Origin: Prevotella sp. UBA5379
GTDB taxonomy: Bacteria; Bacteroidota; Bacteroidia; Bacteroidales; Bacteroidaceae
Assembly (NCBI GenBank): GCA_002409785.1
Contig: DHOX01000067.1
Coordinates: 2,458-27,050 of the forward strand
Length of the DNA stretch: 24,593 nt
Direction of reading: 5' to 3'
Shown: one piece after another, positions 8,297 to 17,600 of the stretch
Layout of the letters: every line of letters starts with the position of its first letter
How positions within the stretch are numbered: position 1 is the stretch's first letter
Program-made: the position numbers and the translations under genes
The notes under the pieces: generated by a model
Told to the model about the DNA's origin: nothing
What the model saw: the letters and a program-made list of their open reading frames with translations, nothing else
The model's database searches: none

Positions 8297-8358
8297 GGGT
8301 ACCCTCTCCTGGACTGACTAGAGGGCGGGGGAAGTAACCCTACGATTCATGATGATAT

Positions 8359-8415
8359 AAAAAAACTTGAATGCAAATAAATTATTGTTGCCAATTCTTT
8401 ATTCTGCATTCAAGT
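8359..8415 (-). terminator. Intrinsic terminator of the susC-susD-GH53 operon
   Basis: Perfect 11-bp arms ACTTGAATGCA (8365-8375) and TGCATTCAAGT (8405-8415) extend inward by AATAAA/TTTATT with one bulged base, giving a 17-bp stem and a 16-base loop. On the minus strand the stem is followed by seven T residues (8365-8359), the classic rho-independent form, about 65 bases past the GH53 stop. In the plus direction there is no T tract, so termination of the ars operon here is less certain. Confidence 0.82.
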
Positions 8416-8481
8416 CAAGTAAACAGAATCATGAAACGTAAATGCTTCCTCTATCCGCTTGCGCAGGATATGCCCCGCCGC

Positions 8482-9504
8482 CTACTTCACCTTAGCGGAT
8501 TCTTCCTTGAAAGCATCCATGATGATCGTAGGATGATGATCACGGAAAGCACCGAGTTTATATTCTCCTTCCAGTTCCGGTGCCCAATAGAAGACACCAC
8601 GGCAGTGCCCGTTTGTCTGAAAGGCGGCCTTTTCAATCAACTCTTTCAGAAAGGCTTTGCCTACCGCGGCAGAATCAGCATCATACCCTGTCTCCACGAT
8701 CATTGTCTCTGAACCGTATTTGCGGTACAAATGATTGATATTAGCCATCACCTTAGTGATGGTTTCCTCATCACTGCCGGTAATTTTCGCACACTGATCC
8801 CAGTAAGGATAAACACTCAGTCCGATCATATCCCATTTTGCACCATACTTCCTCAAACCGTCAAAAATGAAATCATAGCGTTCCTGATCGGCTCCACAGT
8901 CCAGGTGCACAATACATTTTGCTTTCGGGTAGACCTGCTTGACGGCCTTGTAGCCCGCTTCGGTAAAGCCGGCATACTGCCTCATGTTCTTCTCGGCATT
9001 CCCTGCCGGCCACAAAAATCCATGGGTGGTCTCATTTCCTATCTGTACCCATCTCACAACTATGCCATGGTCTTTCAATAACCTCAAGGTTGAGAGAGTA
9101 TGGTCCGTGAGTGCCTTTCTCATCTGAAGGAAGTTCATGTTCTTCCACGCTGCTGGAATGACCTGTTTTCCTGGATCTGCCCACCAGTCACTGTAATGAA
9201 AGTCGATCATGATGGCCATGCCCAGCTTTTTAGCGCGGAGAGCCATCTTCAACACGTCATTTTTGTCAGACCATCCACCTTTCGGATGAACCCATACCCT
9301 CAGACGTACAGCATTCAGCCCATATTGTCTCATGATCTTCGTGTTCTCTGTCACGACTCCACGAGCATTATACAACTTGATCCCCTCGGATTCCAATTGG
9401 GTCGTTCCACTGATATCTGCTCCAAGCCAGAAGGTGTGAGCACCATACATGGCTGAAGAGCAGATCAGGAATAAAAAGAGTCCTAATAATTTGATACGCT
9501 TCAT
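8482..9504 (-). CDS. GH53 endo-beta-1,4-galactanase
   Basis: A 340-residue secreted glycoside hydrolase of family 53, which cuts beta-1,4-galactan chains of type I arabinogalactan and pectin side chains. A signal peptide (1-21) precedes a single TIM-barrel. Family motifs seen: WLGADIS (26-32), VRLRVWV (66-72), DFHYSDWWADPGKQ (101-114), WVQIGNE with acid/base E158, MIVETGYD with nucleophile E271, and FYWAPE (305-310). The signal lacks a proper lipobox (FLIC has a bulky residue before the cysteine), so the enzyme is predicted soluble in the periplasm or released, not anchored at the cell surface. It is the last gene of a susC-susD-GH53 operon, 23 bases after susD, and no galactosidase accompanies it. 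Confidence 0.94.
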   Translation of the reverse strand: MKRIKLLGLFLFLICSSAMYGAHTFWLGADISGTTQLESEGIKLYNARGVVTENTKIMRQYGLNAVRLRVWVHPKGGWSDKNDVLKMALRAKKLGMAIMIDFHYSDWWADPGKQVIPAAWKNMNFLQMRKALTDHTLSTLRLLKDHGIVVRWVQIGNETTHGFLWPAGNAEKNMRQYAGFTEAGYKAVKQVYPKAKCIVHLDCGADQERYDFIFDGLRKYGAKWDMIGLSVYPYWDQCAKITGSDEETITKVMANINHLYRKYGSETMIVETGYDADSAAVGKAFLKELIEKAAFQTNGHCRGVFYWAPELEGEYKLGAFRDHHPTIIMDAFKEESAKVK

Positions 9505-9527
9505 ATCTTTCAGTTGTTTAGCACACT

Positions 9528-11153
9528 CTATATTTTCGGCCCATCATAATTGTCCCGCGTAAAATACTGGGTTAAAGTGTATCCATTCTCCTGTGCCTGT
9601 TTGACAGCATAGTCCGGAATCGGGAAATATTCACTGGAAGGAGTTCTCCCACTGGCTTTCATGCGAGTGTAGTACTGACCGAATCTGATCAGGTCAATCT
9701 TCCGGCATCCCTCATAGAACAACTCATGACCTCTTTCCGTCAGCAGGGCATCCAAAAAGGCAGAGACACTTGAGGTCTTGGAAGCGTCGAGGTCTTCCAG
9801 ACCTGCGCGGTGACGTACCTGATTAACGCAATCAATGGCGCTTTGAGACACCGTATTATGAGCACGGACATCAGCTTCGGCATACATCAGCAGGACATCG
9901 GCCCACCTTGCCAGAGGATAGTCTGTCCCCTGAAAGGAGGTAGCTGTCTCAATAGGATATTTATTAATGATATAACCGTTCCAAAGGTTCCCAAGGTCTT
10001 TTGAGGTTACCCAGCCGTTATTGGTGCTGTAATAACTGGTCAGTATCGTCTCTGCTCTCTTGTCTCCTGGCTCAAATGTGTCATAGAAATACTTGGAGAT
10101 ATTAAAGCATTGTCCCCAGCCTCCTCCTTGGTTCACAAACGGGGTCGGATCACCTTTATCATCATACTTCGCAGCATCACCCGGAACGACATACCAACTG
10201 GTGGGATTGAAGTTGCCCTCATTTGCCGCACCGGTGGCATTGCTGTTGCAAGAGCACGCCATGATGGTCTCACAATTAAACTTATTAGCAATCTTAAACT
10301 GATCTGCATAGGGATTAGTACCCGAAGTAAACAGGGAATAATGTCCATAGAACTGACTGAAGAGGTCGTATGCTTTCTGATAATAACCGCTTTCATGATA
10401 ACCTTCATTCAGATAATGGCGCATCAGACAGAACCTGGCATAATCTGCCGTGTAACGTCCTTTTTCGCTCTGGGTCTCAGCAACATGCTGGCAGGCATAC
10501 ACCAGGTCGTCTGTGATATACTGAGTCATCTGATCCAAGGTGGGACGCTCCATATCTGCCAGCGCTTTCTCATCATTGACTTTGGCAGGATCGACAATAA
10601 CCGGCACCGGACCATAGTAATGGAGCAGATAGTACATCATCAGACCACGACATAACCGGGCCTCACCCAGAAATTCCTCTTTCTTCGCTTTCGGAAGAAC
10701 GGTGGTATCGGCATCCTCTAAGGTTCCGATAATCTGGGTGAACCGGGTAATATCCCTCACTTTATCAAAGTCAGACGGATCAGAACCGGAAGTCCTGCCG
10801 ACCAGTTTAAGATCGTCAAACTGGCCTGCTGACATTTTCGACCAGGAGCCTCCCCACGAACTGATCGTCCAACTGGCAGACTCATCAGAGGTATCGTCCA
10901 GCATACGGTACAGCCCTCCCTCAGCCACATAGAAATTATGCTGCCAGGAGGAGGAATTGAATCCATACCCCCACGTTACGGAGAAGGGTACATAACAATC
11001 CATCAGATAGGATTCATAGTCCTTTTCGGTAGCTGGAAATTTATCCGTTGAAAGCTGACCGTATATTTTAGCATCAAAATCATTATTACAACTTGTGACC
11101 CCGAATGCGAAAAGACACAAGAGCACTGATATAGATAACAAATTCTTTTTCAT
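9528..11153 (-). CDS. SusD/RagB-like glycan-binding lipoprotein
   Basis: A 541-residue surface lipoprotein. The signal ends in lipobox VTSC with lipidated C22, followed by NNDFD. The body fits the SusD/RagB fold. The N-terminal part has DYESYLMDCY, the middle has FLGEARLCRGLMMYYLLHYYGPVPVI, and the C-terminal part has WADVLLMYAEA, CVNQVRHRAGLEDL and LLTERGHELFYEGCRKIDLIRFGQYY, all typical of the family. It caps the SusC pore and captures oligosaccharides; with a GH53 enzyme next door the ligand is inferred to be beta-1,4-galactan. It starts 13 bases after the susC stop. No SusE/F-like or other surface glycan-binding protein gene follows. Confidence 0.95.
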   Translation of the reverse strand: MKKNLLSISVLLCLFAFGVTSCNNDFDAKIYGQLSTDKFPATEKDYESYLMDCYVPFSVTWGYGFNSSSWQHNFYVAEGGLYRMLDDTSDESASWTISSWGGSWSKMSAGQFDDLKLVGRTSGSDPSDFDKVRDITRFTQIIGTLEDADTTVLPKAKKEEFLGEARLCRGLMMYYLLHYYGPVPVIVDPAKVNDEKALADMERPTLDQMTQYITDDLVYACQHVAETQSEKGRYTADYARFCLMRHYLNEGYHESGYYQKAYDLFSQFYGHYSLFTSGTNPYADQFKIANKFNCETIMACSCNSNATGAANEGNFNPTSWYVVPGDAAKYDDKGDPTPFVNQGGGWGQCFNISKYFYDTFEPGDKRAETILTSYYSTNNGWVTSKDLGNLWNGYIINKYPIETATSFQGTDYPLARWADVLLMYAEADVRAHNTVSQSAIDCVNQVRHRAGLEDLDASKTSSVSAFLDALLTERGHELFYEGCRKIDLIRFGQYYTRMKASGRTPSSEYFPIPDYAVKQAQENGYTLTQYFTRDNYDGPKI

Positions 11154-11166
11154 AATGCACTTTCTT

Positions 11167-14100
11167 TTAAAATTGAACTTTCAGACCAAGAGAGAACGTA
11201 CGTACCATGGGATATTCTGCCTTGCCTCCCTTATAACTACCACCGGTATTTACTTCCGGGTCAAAATTCTTATATTTCGTGATCGTAAACGGATTCTGAG
11301 AATCAGCATAAATACGGATGCTCTGAACTATATTTTTCAAATAACCTAGATTGGAGGCATTGAAAGTATAACCTAAAGTGATATTCCTCACTCTCAGGAA
11401 ACTGGCGTCCTTGTAAAAGACATCCGTTCCGGCTCCACCGGGCAGAGAGGTCGTGGCCAGTCTGTAAGCGATACCGGGAATCGTCCCATTCGGATTGGTC
11501 TGGGAATTATATACCTGTGAAACCAGTGTACTCTGATTGGAGGTCTGGTTGGCCAGCTCACGCACATCGGTCCAGTCATAGGAATAATTGTACTTCTTCA
11601 GCCCCATCTGGGAGTAGACGAAAATATCAAGATCCCAGTTCTTATAGACGAAAGTATTTCCTAATCCCCAATATATTTTCGGGATCACATTCACCATATC
11701 TACATCCTTGACCGTGATCTGACCATCTCCATCGAGATCTTTAATAATCGGACAACCGGGATAACGGTAATTTGCAGGTTGTGAAGCAGGACAATTGCTC
11801 ATATCTGAATTGATGATGCCGCTCGTTCTATAGAAATACAACGCATTGACCGGTTCATCCTTTCTCTTCTGATAGTCCAGATAGTCATAGTTGGGGAAAC
11901 GCTTCTTCCAGATGGCATTATAATGTGACAATGTAAGCGTAGAGGTCCATCTGAAATCAGAAAGAACGACATTGGTGGTGTTGATCGTTGCATCCCAGCC
12001 ATACCTTCTGATGTGCCCTCCATTGATCGGATAGGTCGAAAACATGGAAAGGCCTTCGGTATTGGCATATCCGAGCATGTTGGTGACATCATTCCAGAAA
12101 TAATCAAAACTGCCGTTTACACGGTCTTTCAGGACAGAGAAGTCAAGACCAATATTCTTCATGGTCGTCTTTTCCCAGGTTACATTCGGATAATCCTTGC
12201 TGACCAGATAGTAAGGTACATAGTCTGTCGTGTTGTTATCAAACATCACATGCGTACCAAAAGCACTATAAGCACCATAAAGCGTCGTACCCAGATTATC
12301 ATTCCCTGTCTCACCATAAGAGGCACGGAGCTTTAGCATGTTAATCCATTTCACGCTCTTGATAAACTTTTCATTGAACATCTTCCAGGCGGCACTCACC
12401 GAAGGGAACCAACTGTACTTCTCGCCCTTGAAAAATTTATCAGTACCGTCCCGTCTCAAGGTTGCCGTTACGGCATAGCGGTCCAGGAAATCAAGGCTGA
12501 CACGTCCGAACTGTGATCTTTTCTCATCAGACGTTCTGTAAGAACTGATGTTCTTCGTTCCGGTTGCCGCAGAGATATTATCATTGTTCAGGGCATCATT
12601 GATGTCCGTGTAGGATATTCCCAACCCGTGAGAGTGATTAAAATATCTTCCGAGTCCGGCAACGGCATTGAATACCAGGGCATCATTGAAGAAGGAATGA
12701 TCGAAACTGACCGTTGCCTCCATTGTGGAATTGTCTCGCTTGTCGCTCTGGATGCTTCCGCGCGAACGGAACATCTGGTCAAAATAGACATTCGAAGGAA
12801 TATATACATACCGCTCTTCATTTTCTTTATTATAGCCATAAAGCAGTTTGGCGGTCAACATCCTGTGAATAATATCAAAGTCAAATGTGAAATTGGCATT
12901 AAAGCCATCCGTATTGCTCCGGTCTGTCATCTCCAGCATCCCCACAGGATTAGGAATGGTCATAAAAGTTTCATAATTGCCATCCTTGTCATAGATGGGC
13001 AGATTGGACGGATAAAGTAACGCAGCACTCAGACAACCGGAGGCAGCAGCTCCTCTTCCTTCTGATGTTCCTCCCACGGTACCATTGTTATTATTATTAC
13101 GGTTATAGTTCAGACTCGTAGTGATTTTCATCCACGGGAACACTTGGGCCGTAACATTAGACCGTAATATGAACCTTTCATAACTGTTGTTCTTTACGGT
13201 TCCTTCCTGCTTGTAGTAATTTCCACTCGTATAATACTGCAATTTATCGGAACCACCCTGAACCGTGACATTATGACTGGAGATGCTTCCGGTCCTCAGG
13301 ATCTGGCCCAGCCAGTCGGTGGTCTGTGCAGAGGCAATCTGCTCACTTGAAAAAACATCCGTGTTGCCATTGTCATAGGCGTTCGGGCCATAAGGAGCCA
13401 TCTTGTTATTATAGAGATATTGTTCCTTCTTGAACAGGTTAGCGTAAGTCATATACTCCTGGGCATTCAGGGAATGGATATAAGAATAATTCTTCACCAC
13501 AGACATGGATCCGTCATAACTTACACGCATCTTCCCTGCCTTCCCGCTTTTCGTGGTGATCAGGATCACGCCATTGGCAGCATTGATACCATAGATAGAG
13601 GCTGACGCATCCTTCAGCACCTCAATGCTTTCAATGTCATCAGGGTTCAAACCGGCAAGTCCTGACCGGTTTATACTTGAGGGCATAACTGTCGTAGAGC
13701 CGCCGGAACTACTCTCCAGGGAACTGGAGGGAAGGACAACCCCGTCAACGACATATAAAGGCTCCCCGCCTCCACGTATGGTGATATTGACATTTCCGCC
13801 TGGCTGGGCACTCGCCATCGTGGCCTGTAGTCCGGCGGCACGCCCCATGAGCATCTGGCTCATATTGGTAATTCCGGTCTTGACTACATCATCGGCATTG
13901 ACTTTATCAATACTGGTGGTCAGGTTCTTGCGGCTCACGGAACCATAACCGGTAGCAATGACTTCATCCACCAGATGGGCATCTTCTGACATCACAACAT
14001 GAAGGTTTGGACCACTGGCCTTTTCCCTTGAAGTTTTAAAACCTACATAGGAAAATTCAAGGACCTGGCCTTTGTTGACAGAGATCTTGAAATTTCCATC

Positions 14101-14265
14101 CATGTCCGTCACTGTTCCATGGTTTGAACCGGGAGTTTTTATAGATACTCCGATCAAAGGTTCTCCATGTGAATCAACTACAGATCCGGTAACATCTATT
14201 TGCTGGGCAAAGATCGTTAAGGGAAGTAACATAAAAAGTAATAGACTGAAGAGTAAATGTTTCAT
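11167..14265 (-). CDS. SusC/RagA-family TonB-linked outer-membrane transporter
   Basis: A protein of 1032 residues from the ATG at 14265 (MKHLLFSLLLFMLLPLTIFAQQ); an in-frame ATG at 14274 would add MYF. A signal peptide is followed by a carboxypeptidase-regulatory-like domain at about 20-105 (VTGSVVDSHGEPLIGVSI, TDMDGNFKISV). A plug of SusC type at about 110-225 carries VIATGYGSVSRKNLTTSI, MLMGRAAGLQ, NITIRGGGEPLYVVDG and ASIYGINAANGVILITTKSGK. A large barrel ends in LGLKVQF. It imports glycan fragments presented by SusD using TonB energy. First gene of the operon, with a recognisable promoter about 110 bases upstream, a leader inverted repeat, and paired direct repeats beyond the promoter. 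The probable regulator is encoded just upstream in the same orientation. Confidence 0.95.
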   Translation of the reverse strand: MKHLLFSLLLFMLLPLTIFAQQIDVTGSVVDSHGEPLIGVSIKTPGSNHGTVTDMDGNFKISVNKGQVLEFSYVGFKTSREKASGPNLHVVMSEDAHLVDEVIATGYGSVSRKNLTTSIDKVNADDVVKTGITNMSQMLMGRAAGLQATMASAQPGGNVNITIRGGGEPLYVVDGVVLPSSSLESSSGGSTTVMPSSINRSGLAGLNPDDIESIEVLKDASASIYGINAANGVILITTKSGKAGKMRVSYDGSMSVVKNYSYIHSLNAQEYMTYANLFKKEQYLYNNKMAPYGPNAYDNGNTDVFSSEQIASAQTTDWLGQILRTGSISSHNVTVQGGSDKLQYYTSGNYYKQEGTVKNNSYERFILRSNVTAQVFPWMKITTSLNYNRNNNNNGTVGGTSEGRGAAASGCLSAALLYPSNLPIYDKDGNYETFMTIPNPVGMLEMTDRSNTDGFNANFTFDFDIIHRMLTAKLLYGYNKENEERYVYIPSNVYFDQMFRSRGSIQSDKRDNSTMEATVSFDHSFFNDALVFNAVAGLGRYFNHSHGLGISYTDINDALNNDNISAATGTKNISSYRTSDEKRSQFGRVSLDFLDRYAVTATLRRDGTDKFFKGEKYSWFPSVSAAWKMFNEKFIKSVKWINMLKLRASYGETGNDNLGTTLYGAYSAFGTHVMFDNNTTDYVPYYLVSKDYPNVTWEKTTMKNIGLDFSVLKDRVNGSFDYFWNDVTNMLGYANTEGLSMFSTYPINGGHIRRYGWDATINTTNVVLSDFRWTSTLTLSHYNAIWKKRFPNYDYLDYQKRKDEPVNALYFYRTSGIINSDMSNCPASQPANYRYPGCPIIKDLDGDGQITVKDVDMVNVIPKIYWGLGNTFVYKNWDLDIFVYSQMGLKKYNYSYDWTDVRELANQTSNQSTLVSQVYNSQTNPNGTIPGIAYRLATTSLPGGAGTDVFYKDASFLRVRNITLGYTFNASNLGYLKNIVQSIRIYADSQNPFTITKYKNFDPEVNTGGSYKGGKAEYPMVRTFSLGLKVQF

Positions 14266-14331
14266 AAAATACATATTATTAGATTTTGCACATTTTATTG
14301 ATGATATTAGAATGCTTCAACGCTTCCATAA

Positions 14332-14358
14332 CCGGTATTAAGTTTTATTAATATCCGG
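14332..14358. repeat. Inverted repeat in the susC leader
   Basis: CCGGTATTAA (14332-14341) pairs with TTAATA-T-CCGG (14348-14358) across the 6-base spacer GTTTTA, with one bulged base. From the promoter below, it would lie in the first 40 bases of the untranslated leader. It could be an RNA stem-loop or a repressor site; neither is established. Confidence 0.55.
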
Positions 14359-14374
14359 ATACTTTTGGCGGTTG

Positions 14375-14405
14375 TAAAGGTAAGAACTACCCTTAAAAGA
14401 GCAAA
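14375..14405 (-). promoter_or_regulatory. susC operon promoter (TTTG-N19-TACCTTTA)
   Basis: On the minus strand, TTTG (plus coordinates 14402-14405) and TACCTTTA (14375-14382) are 19 bases apart. The -7 box matches TAnnTTTG at all but the last base. A slightly weak -7 box fits a promoter that needs an activator. The leader would be about 100 bases long. Confidence 0.55.
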
Positions 14406-14407
14406 AC

Positions 14408-14441
14408 ACAAATTAGACAAATATGGTAACAAAATGGACAA
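14408..14441 (-). promoter_or_regulatory. Two 13-bp direct repeats, 21-bp period: candidate activator operator
   Basis: ACAAATTAGACAA (14408-14420) and ACAAAATGGACAA (14429-14441), given on the plus strand, agree at 11 of 13 positions and start exactly 21 bp apart. The proximal copy ends 2 bp from the -33 element of the susC promoter. Tandem half-sites about 21 bp apart touching the -35 region are the known arrangement for AraC-family activators, and the AraC-type regulator at 14695-18057 is the obvious candidate ligand. The binding itself is inferred. Confidence 0.6.
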
Positions 14442-14510
14442 GGAGATAAAAAACGGCTGAACATCGATTCAAAAATCGTTTTTAAAAATATTAATCAACT
14501 TTAAAAGTCG

Positions 14511-14555
14511 ATAAAGATTCTGCCCTTTCCACACGGGGAAAGAGCAGAATCCTTT
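14511..14555 (-). terminator. Terminator of the AraC-type regulator gene
   Basis: A 15-bp stem, 14516-14530 against 14537-14551, with one mismatch (C14524) and a 6-base loop ACACGG. On the minus strand it is followed by TTTAT and, a few bases on, another TTTT. It lies about 145 bases past the regulator stop and upstream of the susC control sites, so it would insulate the two units. The rest of 14556-14694 shows no gene or clear signal. Confidence 0.65.
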
Positions 14556-14694
14556 CTTCCAATCTTCACCTTATATATATTGAAAAACCTGCACGACGTG
14601 TTGTGACAGATGCCGTCAACGTCCCATGCTGATTTTCCGGTATTCATGGAAATGCCTGACTGACGGGATAAGGAATATACCTGTGGGAATGCTG

Positions 14695-17600
14695 CTACTG
14701 ATATTCTTTCGGAGTGACCCCAAACGCTTTCTGAAAACACTTGGAGAAATAGCCGGAATTTGAAAAACCGACCATGTACATCACTTCAGATACCGAAAAC
14801 TTACCCTCTTTCAAGAGCGAAGCTGCCTTCTTCATGCGCAAATTACGAATCAGTTCCACCGGGGTCATATCGGTCAACTGTTTGATCTTCCGGTAAAGTT
14901 GTTTATTTCCTATACCTACCGTTTTCTGGAGCTGAGTGACATTAAAGTCGGAATCTTCGATATTCTTTTCTATTGCTTCCGTAATCTCCGCCAGAAGGCG
15001 GTCATCTGCATTCTCCTCCAAAGAAGAGGCTGGAACATTCTCTATCGGTTTGGCAATGCTCCTGTCAAGAGGAAAAGTAAGTAAAAAAACGGTCTGCCGT
15101 GTTTCTGATGATTCTACCTTTAAGGTGCCCTGATGCCAACTCGTATATTTCCTGACTGCATAAAGCGGGGAAAAGCGCTGGAACACCATCATCCGTTCTT
15201 CAGGAAGGAGGTACATGCCATTACTGGACAGGGAGAAACTTACTTTCTCATTCATCATGTCACTACCGACAATAAAAGTGATCATGGCACCACGACTCGA
15301 CTTTCCGATCATATACTCCAGAATATCATAGAAAATGATCGACCACTTCACCATGTCTACCTCTTTGAACAGTATCTCTTCATTCGTGGAAAACTTCAGT
15401 ACGATCTTCTTGCCAGCAGCCTGTTTCTGACTGTCCCCCACAAACTGCCGGCAGAGTTCGATAATGTCTACGGAAGTCAGTGAGCAGGTCTTCTCCTCGC
15501 CAGCATCAGAGTCAATGTCCAGACTTTTATGCGTAAGGTGGCCCAGCAACACGGTGTTTCTACGGATATTCTCCATCTCTAAAGGAGAAGAAGCCTTGGC
15601 TCCTGGAGACATGAGCCGGTTGATTGATCCCATCATCCCGCCCAGATACTCTTTCAAATGGCGGGAGAGATGGGCATAGAATTCTATCTTGGATCGTGAC
15701 TGCTCGAGGATCCGCTCCTTTTCCTGGTGCTCCATCTTCAATCGTTTCTTGACCATATAGAAATTAAAGACCCATAAGATCAGACCGAGAAGGAAGAGGA
15801 TATAAAAACATTTTGCCCAAAAAGTGAGGTACCAGGGAGGCAGGATCCTGATCTTTACCGAATAGACCTCACCGGACAGATTCCCTTTTCCATCCATTGC
15901 CTTGATCACCAGCCGGTAGGAGCCATAGTCAAGTCCGTTATAGGTAATCCTTCCATTTTCAAAATTCTCATATTGCCAACTCTTGTCGTTGCCTTCGAGG
16001 CGGTAGGCATACATCGAAGAAGGATGGTTATTGTAGGGAAGGTCGGTCAACTCAAAAGTAATGTCATTTTCATTATGAGGCAGCACAAACTCCCGCTGGT
16101 ATCTCACATTCCCCCCCTTATTCAGATAACGCTTGCCATTGACAAGGAGTTCTGAAAGGATAATATGACTCTTCTGATAAACTGCCGGAGACATCATGGA
16201 CGTGCTCATGGTAATATATCCGTCATTCCCTGCAAGATAGACTCTCTGGTCACGAGGAGAATAGCAAGCTGCAAGAACATCCATCTCAGGAACACGAAAG
16301 TTGGTGTTATTCCCATCCTGGCAGATAATACGGCAGACCCCTGAGGAGAGCACCCACATACGGCCCTGAACATTACATATCGCTGTCACCCTTCCGGAAG
16401 AGGTGTTATCATGGAAGGAATTTTCTACCGGCCGTCCTGAAGGATCCGTAAAGATGTCCACCCCTCCGTCACGGCCTGCCCACAGACGGCCTGAAGAATC
16501 CATGGCAATGACATTATAGGCATAAGGGGAACGGGCATGAGTCACATGGAAGGTAGCAGGATCAATGCAGTCTATTCCTTTTTCAAAAAGCAGAGCCCAT
16601 ATCCTGCCCCGCCTGTCCTGACAGAGCTGCTCTACATGGATGCCGTGCAGGCCATTACGGGTAGAGAGATACCGGTCTGCGATACAAGTACCCCGAGAGG
16701 CCAGGAGTTTTTTCTTGGAGATAACAAATACGCCACCCATATAGGATGCGATCCACAGCCTTCCCAGCCGATCCTGAAGGATGTCATAAGCCCAGGTCGT
16801 GGAATAGGTGCCGCTGTGGTCCCTGACGATAAAATTGCGGAAAGATCTCGTCAGGGGATTATAATAGTTGATTCCATGGTCAGTAGCTACCCAGATGTCT
16901 CCCTGGGGATCCTGGTACACTTTCCTTACACGATTATGAGAGAGCGTATGACGGGCATCATTCTGCCGGTACCAGGCAACGTCAGAATAACCTCCTGATG
17001 ACATCCGGAAATGGATCAGCCCACTTGTCCCGCCAATCCAGTTCATGCCTGACCGGTCCTGAAAGAACACATGCAGGCAATTACCGTCTCCATTGCCGGT
17101 AATATCGCTCAGAGGCACCCAATGATAATACTTGTTTTGAGAAAACAGGGAGATTCCGTTATCCGTACCTAACCAGATATTATTCCACCGGTCTTTGAAG
17201 ATTGACCATACAATATTATTCACCAGGGTCTGGGGATAACGGGAATCGTGGACGATACGTTCTGCCTTTCCCTTGTCATTATAAGTATAGAGTCCGTTAT
17301 CTGTCCCTATAAAAAGCACATCATGGTCATCCACGGTAAGGGACTTCACTGAATTGCCTCTTAAGACTTTCACCTCTGACAGTTTACCGGAACGAAAAGC
17401 ATACAGGGCACCCTCTGTACCCAGCCAGACACAGTTTCTTTTCCGGTCTGATGCCAGGGCATTCACAAGAGGCTGCCGGCCTGATATGATCCTGACAGGC
17501 TCTATCCTGTTCCGGCGATTCAGGAACAACCCGTTGATTGTACCAATCATCAGCCCGGAAGGGGTTTTCAATAAAGAATAAACTGCTGAATGATGCCCCC

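Noticed and set aside
8302..8325. Hairpin CCCTCT/AGAGGG just after acr3 as an ars terminator
   Set aside because: The stem is only 6 bp with a 12-base loop and has no T tract after it. It may still affect the transcript end but is not supported as an intrinsic terminator.
14465..14483. CGATT/AATCG stem followed by TTTTT on the plus strand
   Set aside because: Only 5 bp, and no plus-strand gene ends here; it is probably chance in an A/T-rich intergenic stretch.
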